A model generated the notes under the pieces. It did not search any database and was not told the DNA's origin. It was given only the letters and a program-made list of their open reading frames with translations. This document shows, piece by piece, positions 42,777 through 51,707 of a stretch of DNA of 64,000 nt. A program made the position numbers and the translations under genes. The first letter of the stretch is position 1. Each line of letters starts with the position of its first letter. This DNA comes from Bradyrhizobium sp. (GTDB lineage: Bacteria; Pseudomonadota; Alphaproteobacteria; Rhizobiales; Xanthobacteraceae), in NCBI RefSeq assembly GCF_027307225.1, contig NZ_DAHUXJ010000128.1, positions 1 through 64,000 on the forward strand. Reading direction: 5' to 3'.

Positions 42777-43751
42777 TCACGCTGCCTGGAAGTTACGCCG
42801 GCCGGCCAGGATCTGGTCGGCCTCAGTGACGATCCGCTCAACGATTTCACCCGCCGGCGGAACGTCGTGGATCAGGGCGGCGGCTCCGCCGGCAAAGACG
42901 GCGGCAACATCGTAATTCCCGGCGTCGCGCTGGAGCGCGTACTCGGCCGCGACGGCCTCGACGTTGTGGACCAACTCGGTCTCGCGTCCGATCCATCGCC
43001 GCGCATGGTCATTGATCAAAGTACGAGCGGTGAAAGGCGCCGGCCACCAGATCTTGCGCGAGATGTCGAAGATCATGCCTCGCACCGTATCGGCAGAGGT
43101 CGCAGCACAAATCCGTTGTTTGGCTTCGTCGGCGCCATCGCATTCGCGGCTTGCATAAAAGCGCGTGCCGAGCAGGACGCCGCTCGCGCCCATCATCAGC
43201 ATAGCCGCCAACCCTCGCCCGTCCGCAATGCCGCCGGCCGCGACGACCGGTACGCGGCCAGCGGCGAAATCAACGATCGCTGGCACGATGTCGAGCGTCG
43301 TGCGGGAGGCGCCGTGGCCACCGGCTTCGGTGCCCTGCGCGATCAGGATGTCGGCGCCGGCATCCAGCGCCTGCTTCGCCATGTCCTCGGTCTGGACCTG
43401 GCAGATCAAAAGGCTGCCGGCCGACTTGATCCGCTGCCCAAAGGGTTTTGGATCACCGAACGACAGCATGATCGCGCGCGGCTGCGCCTTGAGCGCGATG
43501 TCCAATAGTTCGGGCTTCCTGGCCATGCTCCAGGTAATGAAACCGACACCAAATGGCACCGAGGATTTTTGGAGTTTCGCCGTTTCCCGCTCCAGCCACT
43601 CTTTCTCGCCGTAACCACCGCCGAGAATGCCAAAGCCGCCGGCCCGACCGACCGCCTCAACGAGCCGCGAACCGGCAATGATCGCCATCGGAGCCGAAAG
43701 GACAGGATGCCGGATTCCCAGCAAGGAGGTGAGTGGCGTGCTGATCGGCAT
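42777..43751 (-). CDS. nitronate monooxygenase family protein
   Basis: A 324-residue FMN-dependent TIM-barrel enzyme of the NMO family. Motifs are HPVLSAPMAIIAGSRL at the start, AQGTEAGGHG and VPVVAAGGIADGRG for flavin phosphate binding, and GASGVLLGTRFYAS. It would oxidise nitroalkanes (nitronates) such as propionate 3-nitronate, a plant toxin; some relatives have other roles. It lies 15 bases upstream of the frameshifted paralogue, in one transcription unit. A LysR regulator is divergent on the other side. Confidence 0.85.
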   Translation of the reverse strand: MPISTPLTSLLGIRHPVLSAPMAIIAGSRLVEAVGRAGGFGILGGGYGEKEWLERETAKLQKSSVPFGVGFITWSMARKPELLDIALKAQPRAIMLSFGDPKPFGQRIKSAGSLLICQVQTEDMAKQALDAGADILIAQGTEAGGHGASRTTLDIVPAIVDFAAGRVPVVAAGGIADGRGLAAMLMMGASGVLLGTRFYASRECDGADEAKQRICAATSADTVRGMIFDISRKIWWPAPFTARTLINDHARRWIGRETELVHNVEAVAAEYALQRDAGNYDVAAVFAGGAAALIHDVPPAGEIVERIVTEADQILAGRRNFQAA

Positions 43752-43813
43752 GATCGCTCCTTATCCTATGGACAGGCATGGTAGCCCGGACTAGCATTCT
43801 TCAAAAGTGAATA

Positions 43814-43836
43814 TTCGAGAAGCTAGCTATCTCGAA
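43814..43836. promoter_or_regulatory. LysR-type regulator box
   Basis: The 23-base dyad has arms TTCGAGA and TCTCGAA around a centre AGCTAGCTA, whose AGCTAGCT is itself a palindrome. It contains the T-N11-A pattern of LysR boxes. It lies 20 bases before the lysR-type GTG at 43856 and 63 bases from the NMO ATG. A second, weaker dyad, ATTC-N9-GAAT, lies next to it (43796-43812). Together they suit a LysR tetramer that controls both directions. Confidence 0.65.
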
Positions 43837-43855
43837 ATGAAAACGGGAGCCGCCG

Positions 43856-44746
43856 GTGGAACTGATCGACCTGGTGACGTTCTCCGCCGTTGCGCGCAAC
43901 GGCGGCATCACCCGCGCCGCCGAAGAGCTCAACACTGTGCAATCCAATGTCACCCAGCGGGTGAAAGCGCTCGAGGCCGAAATCGGCACCACATTGTTTG
44001 AGCGACATAGCCGCGGCATGACCCTAACGGGCGCCGGCCGCCGGCTATTCCCTTATGCGCAGCGGATGGCGGCGCTGTCGCGCGAAGCGGTGCTGGCGGC
44101 GCGCGATGACGGCGAGCCGAAGGGCCCGCTTGCGATCGGCTCGATGGAAACAACCGCCGCGGTTCGTTTGCCGGGGCTTTTGGCCGAATTCCACCGCCGC
44201 CTTCCGAAAGTGACGCTGACGCTGAAAACGGCAACGACTGCGGATCTCATCGCTGCCGTTCTGGACGGCACGCTTGACGGCGCCTTTGTCGCGGCTCCGA
44301 TCGAGCATGACGATCTCGCCTCGACCGTCGCTTTCCATGAAGAACTGGTGCTGGTCACGCCGCGGCGTTTCACGAGCCTGGCCTCATTGCGCACTGGCAC
44401 GCCGGAATCCGGTCCCACGGCGCTGGTGTTTCGCACAGGCTGCACCTACCGTCAGCGGCTCGAGCAGTTGTTGACCGATTTCGGCTGGCCATCGGCCGCC
44501 CGTTTCGAGCTTGGCACGCTGGACGGCATGATCGGCTGCGTCGCCGCGGGCATGGGAGTCTCGGTGTTACCACGCGCGGTCGTCGAACGCAGCGAGCAGC
44601 GCCAGGATGTCAGCATCCATCCTCTCGAAGCGCCGTGGTCGCAGGTCGACACGCTCTTCATCCAGCGCCGCAGCGCCCATCAATATAGCGCGTTGGGCGG
44701 CTTTACCTCCTGCCTGACCGGCGCCGATCACGTCATCGCGGCCTGA
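43856..44746 (+). CDS. LysR-family transcriptional regulator
   Basis: A 296-residue LysR protein. The N-terminal helix-turn-helix reads LVTFSAVARNGGITRAAEELNTVQSNVTQRVKALEAEIG, quoted in part as AAEELNTVQSNVTQRVKALE; an effector-binding domain follows. The start is GTG with GGGAG upstream. It is divergent from the two nitronate monooxygenase-like genes, so it probably regulates them in response to a nitro compound. This assignment rests on position only. Confidence 0.85.
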   Translation: MELIDLVTFSAVARNGGITRAAEELNTVQSNVTQRVKALEAEIGTTLFERHSRGMTLTGAGRRLFPYAQRMAALSREAVLAARDDGEPKGPLAIGSMETTAAVRLPGLLAEFHRRLPKVTLTLKTATTADLIAAVLDGTLDGAFVAAPIEHDDLASTVAFHEELVLVTPRRFTSLASLRTGTPESGPTALVFRTGCTYRQRLEQLLTDFGWPSAARFELGTLDGMIGCVAAGMGVSVLPRAVVERSEQRQDVSIHPLEAPWSQVDTLFIQRRSAHQYSALGGFTSCLTGADHVIAA

Positions 44747-44790
44747 CCGAAGCTTTGCGCATCGATTGGCCCGGTGCTATTCGGGACAAC

Positions 44791-45264
44791 ATGCCCGCGC
44801 CTATTCTCCCCCTGATCGAAGCCGCCACGCATTGGCCCGCACGCGGCGCGCTGATCGGGCTCGATCTCGGCACCAAGACCGTTGGCGTCGCCGTGTCCGA
44901 TCCCGACCGGCGGCTGGCGACGGGCGTGACCACCATCCAGCGCAAGGCGTTCAAGGCTGACGCCGCGCAACTGATCGGGATCGCGGCCGAACGCGCGGTG
45001 GTCGGCTTTGTGCTGGGGCTGCCGATCAACATGGACGGCAGCGAAGGGCCGCGCGCGCAGTCGACACGCGCCTTTGCGCGCAATTTCTCGCAACTGACGC
45101 AGCTTGCGATCGCGCTATGGGACGAGCGGCTTTCGACCGCCGCCGTCGAACGCGAATTGATCGGCATGGACATGAGCCGCGCCCGCCGCGCCGAAGTGAT
45201 CGACGAGCACGCGGCGATCTTTATCCTGCAGGGCGCGCTGGACCGGCTTTCGAAGAAACTATGA
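44791..45264 (+). CDS. ruvX: putative Holliday-junction resolvase RuvX/YqgF
   Basis: A 157-residue RNase H-like protein of the YqgF family. Motifs are ALIGLDLGTKTVGVAVSDP, FVLGLPINMDGSEGPRA and LWDERLSTAAVE, with DEHAAIFILQG near the end. It processes RNA (16S 5' end) or recombination intermediates. The ATG at 44791 gives the family N-terminus although its ribosome site is weak; a TTG at 44755 is possible. It overlaps the end of the CPBP gene by 6 bases (opposite strand). Confidence 0.92.
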   Translation: MPAPILPLIEAATHWPARGALIGLDLGTKTVGVAVSDPDRRLATGVTTIQRKAFKADAAQLIGIAAERAVVGFVLGLPINMDGSEGPRAQSTRAFARNFSQLTQLAIALWDERLSTAAVERELIGMDMSRARRAEVIDEHAAIFILQGALDRLSKKL

Positions 45265-46047
45265 GTTCGTCAGCAGGATCGTCTGCACCACGGCGCCGAG
45301 ATTATTGAGACCGTGCAGAATGATCGTCAGCCACGTCGAGCCGGAGCGATAGCGCAGATATCCAAGCAAGAGTCCGATCGAAAAGACCTCGCCGAGGAAA
45401 TACCAGTTGTATTGCAGGTGCAGCCCGGTCCAGACCAGCGACGACAGCACGATCGCGCCGGGAACGCGCAGAAACGATTCCGACCAGCCGCGGTAAAGGA
45501 AGCCGCGGGCGAAGAATTCTTCCGTGATCGGGGCTGCGACGCAAAACGCAAAAACCAGGATCCAGAGCGCGCCATCGGCCCGGGCCGTCTTCAGCACGTC
45601 ACCCATGAAGCCCGGCTCGACCTCGCGTCCCGTGGCTCGCGACACCGCATCCCAACCCATGACAAGGACGAACAGCGCGACGACGCCGATGGCGAGATTG
45701 ATCCATGAGAAGGAACGCAAGCCGAGGTAGTCGGCAAACCGCGCTCCCTTGATCCGGATCGCGATCCACAACGCCAAGGCCACCGCCGGCAATCCGGTGA
45801 TCACCGAGAGCGAGATCGTCAGGCCATTGCTGACGACAATACCAACCGCATCTGCAAACGTCTCCTGATTGATCGGCTCGCTTTGCCGGAACAGAAACCA
45901 GGCGACGACCGCCAGCTGGCCGATGAACATCGCGGCGAAAACGACAAGGCCCCAGAACGACGTGCCCCAGAACTTCCAGACCCGAGGGCTGGACGTGACG
46001 GTCGGCTCGGCGGCGATGGGAGATTCAGGGTTGAGAGAATCCATCAA
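45259..46047 (-). CDS. CPBP-family intramembrane metalloprotease
   Basis: A 262-residue protein with about 7-8 hydrophobic segments. The CPBP (Abi/CAAX protease) signature is Glu176-Glu177-x3-Arg181 in ITEEFFARGFLYRGW; the two later His motifs are in TGLHLQYNWY and TIILHGLNNLG. These enzymes cleave within membranes; bacterial members process peptides or give immunity to bacteriocins. It is separate from ruvX and, 8 bases away on the same strand, downstream of the acyl-CoA dehydrogenase. Confidence 0.82.
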   Translation of the reverse strand: MMDSLNPESPIAAEPTVTSSPRVWKFWGTSFWGLVVFAAMFIGQLAVVAWFLFRQSEPINQETFADAVGIVVSNGLTISLSVITGLPAVALALWIAIRIKGARFADYLGLRSFSWINLAIGVVALFVLVMGWDAVSRATGREVEPGFMGDVLKTARADGALWILVFAFCVAAPITEEFFARGFLYRGWSESFLRVPGAIVLSSLVWTGLHLQYNWYFLGEVFSIGLLLGYLRYRSGSTWLTIILHGLNNLGAVVQTILLTNS

Positions 46048-46055
46048 CTAACCTT

Positions 46056-47690
46056 CTACTGAGGTAATGCGCGGTCGAGCAACCGGCCGATATCATCAGG
46101 CGGGAGGTCCACAGCGCCGTACATGCCGCCGTGATTCCCCGCAAGGCGGGTCGTTGCAAACAATTCGGAGTGGCGCGGCGAGATCTGGTTGAGCGCCGCC
46201 GTTGCGGCCAGCAACGCCAGTTTTTCAACTGCGAGCCGCGCCACGCCTTCGGCGTCCGGGCGACGAAAAGCCTTGCCGATAAAGGCCATCGCCTCGCCCG
46301 CCCCCGGCAGACCGTGAGTTTCCTCAGCGAGCCGTTGCAGAATTCCCGTCGCAGCCTCGGCTTCGCGCGACAGCGCGCGCAGCACGTCGAGGCACATCAC
46401 ATTGCCCGAACCTTCCCAGATCGCGTTGACCGGCGCCTCGCGGTAGTGACGCGCGAGAATGCTTTCCTCGACATAGCCATTGCCGCCGAGGCATTCCATC
46501 GCCTCATAGAGAAATCCGGGCGCGCTCTTGCAGGTCCAGTATTTGATCGCCGGTGTCAGCAGCCGCATGTAAGCGGCTTCATTGGCGTCCACGGGCGCGC
46601 CGTCGAACGCACGGCAGAGCCGCATCACGAGCGCGATCGAAGCTTCGACATGCAACGCCATGTCGGAGAGCACCGCACGCATCAAGGGCTGATCGGCGAG
46701 GTGTTTCTGGAACACGCTGCGATGCCTGACGTGATGCAGCGCATGCGCGAGCCCCGAGCGCATCAGCCCGACGGAAGCGATCGCGCAATCCTGCCGCGTC
46801 AGCTGCACCATCTGGATGATGGTGCGGATGCCCTTGCCTTCCTCGCCGACCAGTTCGCCATAAGCGCCGAGGAATTCGACTTCGGATGAGGCGTTCGAGC
46901 GGTTGCCGAGCTTGTCCTTCAGCCGCTGGAACTCGATCGCGTTGACCGATCCGTCCGGGTGAAAGCGGGGCATGAAGAAGCAGCTCAAGCCCTGCTCGGC
47001 CTGTGCCAACACCAGGAACGCATCGCACATCGGCGCCGACATGAACCATTTGTGACCGGTGATGCGATAGGCGCTCCCGTCGCGCTCCGCGCGCGTCATG
47101 TTGGCGCGCACATCGGTGCCGCCCTGCTTCTCGGTCATGCCCATGCCGAGCGTCATCCCGCGCTTGGTCGGCCATGGCGCAAACGTCGGATCATAGGCGC
47201 GCGTGCCTATGACAGGCATGGTCCCGTTCAGGAGATCCGGCTGCACGGCGAGCGCGGCCACCGAGGCGCGGGTCATCGTGATCGGACAGAGATGCCCGGT
47301 CTCGACACCGGCGGCCATGTAGAATTTCGCCGCGCGAACCACTTCGGAGGCCTTGCCCGCGGGGCGGCCGTCCGGGCTCCAGGTCGAATTGTGCAACCCG
47401 GCATGGGCACTGTGCGCCATCAGTTCGTGATAGGCCGGATGAAACTCGACCTGGTCCCGGCGATTTCCCTTCGAGTCAAACGTGCGCAGTTTCGGCGTAT
47501 TTTCGTTGGCGAGCCGTCCGCGCTCGGCCATGACCGCCGAACCCCAGTGGCGGCCGAACTCGGATAGTTCCCTGCCTGCTCCCGCCCCGCCATTGGCCGC
47601 TACGGCCTCGGCCAACGCGGTATCGAGCGCGAACAGATCGACATCGGCAAAAGGCGGCGACTGGTTGAGCACTTCGTGCGTCAAGCTCAT
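46056..47690 (-). CDS. AidB-type acyl-CoA dehydrogenase
   Basis: A 544-residue flavoprotein of the acyl-CoA dehydrogenase superfamily. The length and the motifs MGMTEKQGGTDVRANMTRA, ECLGGNGYVEES and NAIWEGSGNVMCLDVLRAL are those of the AidB subgroup, which responds to alkylation damage in E. coli; relatives are isovaleryl-CoA dehydrogenase-like. The ATG at 47690 was chosen over an extension of 30 codons because it has a good GGGGA leader and gives the family start. Whether it acts on acyl-CoA or protects DNA is unknown. Confidence 0.88.
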   Translation of the reverse strand: MSLTHEVLNQSPPFADVDLFALDTALAEAVAANGGAGAGRELSEFGRHWGSAVMAERGRLANENTPKLRTFDSKGNRRDQVEFHPAYHELMAHSAHAGLHNSTWSPDGRPAGKASEVVRAAKFYMAAGVETGHLCPITMTRASVAALAVQPDLLNGTMPVIGTRAYDPTFAPWPTKRGMTLGMGMTEKQGGTDVRANMTRAERDGSAYRITGHKWFMSAPMCDAFLVLAQAEQGLSCFFMPRFHPDGSVNAIEFQRLKDKLGNRSNASSEVEFLGAYGELVGEEGKGIRTIIQMVQLTRQDCAIASVGLMRSGLAHALHHVRHRSVFQKHLADQPLMRAVLSDMALHVEASIALVMRLCRAFDGAPVDANEAAYMRLLTPAIKYWTCKSAPGFLYEAMECLGGNGYVEESILARHYREAPVNAIWEGSGNVMCLDVLRALSREAEAATGILQRLAEETHGLPGAGEAMAFIGKAFRRPDAEGVARLAVEKLALLAATAALNQISPRHSELFATTRLAGNHGGMYGAVDLPPDDIGRLLDRALPQ

Positions 47691-47888
47691 GGAAACTCCC
47701 CTCTCTGAAAGAGGCCTTCGCGCAATCATACGCGGGCGCCACGTTAAATATATGGCCCCCTCCACCGGCATGGTGGACAAGACCTTGCCCGGATTAACGT
47801 TAGCGAGGCGGACAGACCGGGGGATAACTTTTAAGTTCCCGCTTCGCCCTTGCTCGATGCCGCCCCCACGCCTATAGCTCTCGCTTTA

Positions 47889-48842
47889 ATGACTACAGCA
47901 TCGAAATCGACCTTTGTCCTCGGTCACCGGCATCTGCTGGGCATTGAGGGCCTTTCCGCCGCCGACATTACTGGCCTCCTCGACCTCTCCGAGGAATATG
48001 TCGAGCTCAACCGCCAGGTCGACAAGAAGCGCACGTCGCTGCGCGGCCGTACCCAGGTCAATCTGTTCTTCGAAGCCTCGACCCGTACCCAGTCCTCGTT
48101 CGAACTGGCGGGCAAGCGGCTCGGCGCCGACGTCATGAACATGTCGGTGTCCTCGTCCTCTATCCGCAAGGGCGAGACGCTGATGGACACCGCCGTCACG
48201 CTGAACGCCATGCACCCGGACATTCTCGTAGTCCGGCATCACGCCTCCGGCGCGGTGGAACTGCTGGCACGCAAAGTCGACGGTTCCGTTGTCAATGCCG
48301 GCGACGGCGCGCACGAGCATCCGACGCAGGCGCTGCTCGACGCACTCACCATCCGCCGCAACAAGGGGCGGCTCGAAGGACTGACGGTTGCGATCTGTGG
48401 CGACGTCCTGCATTCGCGCGTGGCGCGCTCCAACATCATCCTGCTCAACACCATGGGTGCGCGCGTGCGGGTCGTCGCGCCCTCCACGCTGTTGCCGCAC
48501 GGCATCGAACGGATGGGTGTCGAGGTCGCCCGCGACATGCGCGAGGGACTGCAAGGCGCCGATATCGTGATGATGCTTAGGCTGCAACGCGAGCGCATGA
48601 ACGGCTCGTTCGTGCCGTCGAGCGGCGAGTACTTTCATTACTTCGGGCTCGACCAGAAGAAACTCGCTTACGCCAAGCCGGATGCGCTCGTCATGCATCC
48701 GGGCCCGATGAACCGGGGCGTGGAAATCGACTCCATTGTCGCCGACGGCGCGCAATCGCTGATCCGCGAGCAGGTGGAAATGGGAGTGGCAGTGCGCATG
48801 GCGGTGCTGGAAGCGCTCGCCCGCAACCTGCCGAACGCGTGA
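47889..48842 (+). CDS. pyrB: aspartate carbamoyltransferase catalytic subunit
   Basis: A 317-residue ATCase that makes N-carbamoylaspartate, the first committed step to pyrimidines. The carbamoyl-phosphate site is FFEASTRTQSSFE and the later motif is HEHPTQALLDALT; HPGPMNRGVEID ends the active site. No regulatory chain (pyrI) follows. Instead a dihydroorotase homologue follows after 172 bases, in the order typical of class A ATCase systems that need a pseudo-dihydroorotase partner. Confidence 0.96.
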   Translation: MTTASKSTFVLGHRHLLGIEGLSAADITGLLDLSEEYVELNRQVDKKRTSLRGRTQVNLFFEASTRTQSSFELAGKRLGADVMNMSVSSSSIRKGETLMDTAVTLNAMHPDILVVRHHASGAVELLARKVDGSVVNAGDGAHEHPTQALLDALTIRRNKGRLEGLTVAICGDVLHSRVARSNIILLNTMGARVRVVAPSTLLPHGIERMGVEVARDMREGLQGADIVMMLRLQRERMNGSFVPSSGEYFHYFGLDQKKLAYAKPDALVMHPGPMNRGVEIDSIVADGAQSLIREQVEMGVAVRMAVLEALARNLPNA

Positions 48843-48860
48843 CGATGATACAGATGTCGC

Positions 48861-48956
48861 GTCATCCTTCGAGACGCCGCTTCGCGGCTCCTCAGGACGA
48901 GGCGATAGGCCTGTTCCTCATGGTGAGGAGCGCGAAGCGCGTCTCGAACCATGAGG
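48861..48956. repeat. palindromic repeat, family 3, copy 2
   Basis: The unit TCATCCTTCGAGACGC ... GCTCCTCAGGACGAGG comes first, then CCTCATGGTGAGGAGCGC ... GCGTCTCGAACCATGAGG. These are the same two hairpins as at 20601-20697, but in reversed order. It lies between pyrB and the pyrC homologue, so it will be transcribed in the pyr message. Confidence 0.85.
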
Positions 48957-49014
48957 CCGAGATCATGAGGCCGAGATAGAGCCCGTCGTTCTACTGAAGC
49001 GGAATTTATTCTAG

Positions 49015-50316
49015 ATGTTAACCGATCGCCGCCCCATCCTGCTCGCTAACGCCCGCGTGATCGATCCGTCGCGGGACTTCGACGGTCCCGGCGATATCCT
49101 GATCGCCGACGGCCTGGTCCGCGACAACAAGCGCGGCATTGGTGCTGCCGGCGTGCCCGAGGGCACCGACGTCATCAACTGCGCCGGCAAGATCGTCGCG
49201 CCCGGCCTCATCGACATGCGTGCGTTTGTCGGAGAGCCCGGCGCCAGCCACCGCGAGACCTTTGCGTCGGCCAGCCAGGCCGCAGCGACCGGCGGTATCA
49301 CCACCATCGTCTGCCAGCCCTCGACCTCGCCGGTGATCGATAATTCCGCGACGGTCGATTTCGTGCTGCGGCGCGCCCGCGACACCGCGATCGTCAACAT
49401 TCATCCGATGGCGGCGCTGACCAAGGGCCTCGCCGGCGAAGAAATGACCGAGATCGGGCTGTTGAAGGCCGCCGGTGCGGTCGCCTTCACCGACGGCGAC
49501 AAGAGCGTCACCAATGCGCAGGTGATGCGGCGCGCCCTGACCTACGCACGGGACTTCGATGCGCTGATCGTCCACCACACCGAGGACCCGCATCTGGTCG
49601 GCGAAGGCGTCATGAACGAAGGCGAATTCGCCACGCGCCTTGGGCTGATGGGCATTCCGACCGCGGCCGAAGCCGTGATGCTCGAGCGCGACATGCGGCT
49701 CGTAGCGCTCACCGGCGGCCGCTATCACGCGGGATCGCTCACCTGCAGGGAATCGCTCGAGATCCTCAAGCGCGCCCGCGAGGCAGGCCTCGACGTTTCG
49801 GCCTCGGTCTCGATCAACCACGTCACGCTGAACGAGAACGACATCGGCCCCTACCGGACGTTCCTTAAAATGTGCCCGCCGCTGCGCACCGAGGACGATC
49901 GGCGCGCGCTGGTCGAGGCGCTCGCCTCGGGCCTGATCGATGTGATCATGTCCGACCACAATCCGCAGGACGTCGAGGTCAAGCGCCTGCCCTTTGCGGA
50001 GGCCGCTGTCGGCGCGGTCGGGCTGGAGACCATGCTGCCAGCGGCGCTGCGCCTGATCCATCAGGGCGAGATGGATTTCAAGACGCTGATCCGTGCGATG
50101 TCGACACGACCGGCCGAGTTGCTCGGCCTGCCCGGCGGCTCGCTGCGGCCGGGATCGCCAGCGGACGTGATCGTGATCGACACCGACACGCCGTGGGTGC
50201 TCGATCCCACCGACCTCAAGTCGCAGTGCAAGAACACGCCATTCGATGAAGCGCGCTTTTCGGGACGCGTCGTCCGCACCATCGTCGGCGGACGAACTGC
50301 GTATGAACATGTCTGA
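49015..50316 (+). CDS. dihydroorotase homologue lacking metal ligands (PyrC', pseudo-dihydroorotase)
   Basis: A 433-residue amidohydrolase-fold protein of the dihydroorotase class. The first metal motif, normally D-x-H-x-H-x-x-EPG, is here DMRAFVGEPG: both His are replaced (Arg69, Phe71). The late motif SDH-A-P-H is SDHNPQD, with Gln318 for His. It is therefore probably not an enzyme. In Pseudomonas a similar inactive PyrC' is needed to assemble ATCase, and the position beside pyrB supports that role. An active dihydroorotase should be encoded elsewhere. Confidence 0.88.
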   Translation: MLTDRRPILLANARVIDPSRDFDGPGDILIADGLVRDNKRGIGAAGVPEGTDVINCAGKIVAPGLIDMRAFVGEPGASHRETFASASQAAATGGITTIVCQPSTSPVIDNSATVDFVLRRARDTAIVNIHPMAALTKGLAGEEMTEIGLLKAAGAVAFTDGDKSVTNAQVMRRALTYARDFDALIVHHTEDPHLVGEGVMNEGEFATRLGLMGIPTAAEAVMLERDMRLVALTGGRYHAGSLTCRESLEILKRAREAGLDVSASVSINHVTLNENDIGPYRTFLKMCPPLRTEDDRRALVEALASGLIDVIMSDHNPQDVEVKRLPFAEAAVGAVGLETMLPAALRLIHQGEMDFKTLIRAMSTRPAELLGLPGGSLRPGSPADVIVIDTDTPWVLDPTDLKSQCKNTPFDEARFSGRVVRTIVGGRTAYEHV

Positions 50317-50384
50317 GCCAGCTAGCTTGCGCGAGCAAAACGCGGCACACTGATGCGCGAAATGAGCGCAATGGGGAGGCTGTG

Positions 50385-50975
50385 ATGTCCGCCAATATGT
50401 GGCTGCCGCTCGCTTTGATCATCGGCTATCTGCTCGGCTCGATCCCCTTCGGCCTGATCCTGACCCGGTTGGCCGGCACGGAAGACCTGCGCTCGATCGG
50501 CTCCGGCAATATCGGCGCTACCAATGTGCTGCGCACCGGCCGCAAGGGTCTCGCGGCCGCAACGCTTGTGCTCGACGCGCTGAAGGGCACGGTCGCCGTG
50601 ATCATTGCGAGCTATGGTGGCGCGGAAGCGGCGATGCTCGCCGGCCTCGGCGCCTTTCTCGGCCATCTTTTTCCGGTGTGGCTGAAGTTCAAGGGCGGCA
50701 AAGGCGTTGCCGTCTATATCGGCATTCTGATCGGCCTGTTCTGGCCGGCCGCGATCGTGTTCTGCGCGGTATGGCTGATCACGGCCGTGATCTCGCGCTA
50801 CTCCTCGCTCTCGGCGCTGGTCGCCAGCGTCGTGACGCCGATCTTCCTGCTCTCGTTCGGGCACCTCACGCTCGCGGCGCTGTTTGCGCTGCTTACGCTG
50901 CTGCTGTTCTACATGCACCGCGCCAATATCAGCCGGCTGATGGCGGGCACCGAAGGCAAGATCGGGCAGAAGTGA
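50385..50975 (+). CDS. plsY: glycerol-3-phosphate acyltransferase PlsY
   Basis: A 196-residue inner-membrane protein with five membrane segments. It moves an acyl group from acyl-phosphate to glycerol 3-phosphate to begin phospholipid synthesis. The three conserved loops are present: GSIPFGLI, GSGNIGATNVLR and KGGKGVAV. The ATG at 50385 is preceded by GAGG; a GTG one codon earlier is also possible. It follows the pyrC homologue in the same direction. Confidence 0.94.
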   Translation: MSANMWLPLALIIGYLLGSIPFGLILTRLAGTEDLRSIGSGNIGATNVLRTGRKGLAAATLVLDALKGTVAVIIASYGGAEAAMLAGLGAFLGHLFPVWLKFKGGKGVAVYIGILIGLFWPAAIVFCAVWLITAVISRYSSLSALVASVVTPIFLLSFGHLTLAALFALLTLLLFYMHRANISRLMAGTEGKIGQK

Positions 50976-51006
50976 CGCCGGCGAAGCTGAACAAGTGGAT
51001 GGACGA

Positions 51007-51660
51007 ATGATTGGGATCGCAAAACGTCTCTTGCGAAGAATGGTCGAGACCAGCGCTCCGGCCGCGCCACATCGCGAGGTATTGGAAGGTTATGAAAACC
51101 CGGAATTGATCGAAATCACCTTCCGGAAAACGTTGGCCTTTCGATCTTTCCGCGACGAGCTGTCCGGCGCGAAAACGGTTCTGGACTTTGGCGGCGCTTG
51201 CGGCGTTCATTACAAGATGGCCTGCGACCCCGCGATCCGCTGGGCCGTTGTGGAAACGCCGGCGATGGCGCGGCGCGCCGCTGAACTCTCGACCGAAAGC
51301 CTGCAATTCTTTACGGGAATAGACGCCGCAGTCAGCTGGCTTGGCAGCGTCGACGTCATGCATTCCAATGGCGCGATACAGTACACGCCAGACCCGGAAG
51401 CAACCGTCCGCGCGCTGTGTGCCGTCCGCGCTCGCATCATGCTTTGGAAGAGATTGACTCTGTCGACAGCATCAGTTGAAAGCCGAATGCAGGTGACGCG
51501 TCTTGTCGACAACGGCCCGGGCATCATTCCGGGGACGACTGACGTCAAAGATGTTGCCTATCGCGAAACGTCGATCCCGGAAGCCATATTCCTGGCCTGC
51601 CATCAGGGTTATCGGCTGACCGAGCGGGAGGGCGGGAATTTTCGATTTGAACGCGATTGA
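51007..51660 (+). CDS. putative methyltransferase, TIGR04325 family
   Basis: A 217-residue protein with a Rossmann-like nucleotide site VLDFGGACGVHYKMA and a following acidic strand end (WAVVETPAM). This fits the small putative methyltransferases of the TIGR04325 type, often near surface-polysaccharide genes; no such genes are beside it here. Codon use is more AT-tolerant than in plsY and dprA (for example GAAAACGGTT, TTCTTTACGGGA), suggesting later arrival. An ATG at 51007 or a GTG at 50995 could start it. Confidence 0.7.
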   Translation: MIGIAKRLLRRMVETSAPAAPHREVLEGYENPELIEITFRKTLAFRSFRDELSGAKTVLDFGGACGVHYKMACDPAIRWAVVETPAMARRAAELSTESLQFFTGIDAAVSWLGSVDVMHSNGAIQYTPDPEATVRALCAVRARIMLWKRLTLSTASVESRMQVTRLVDNGPGIIPGTTDVKDVAYRETSIPEAIFLACHQGYRLTEREGGNFRFERD

Positions 51661-51707
51661 ACGTTAACGCACCCTCAAGGAAACTGAGATGACCAGAATC
51701 CCATTGA

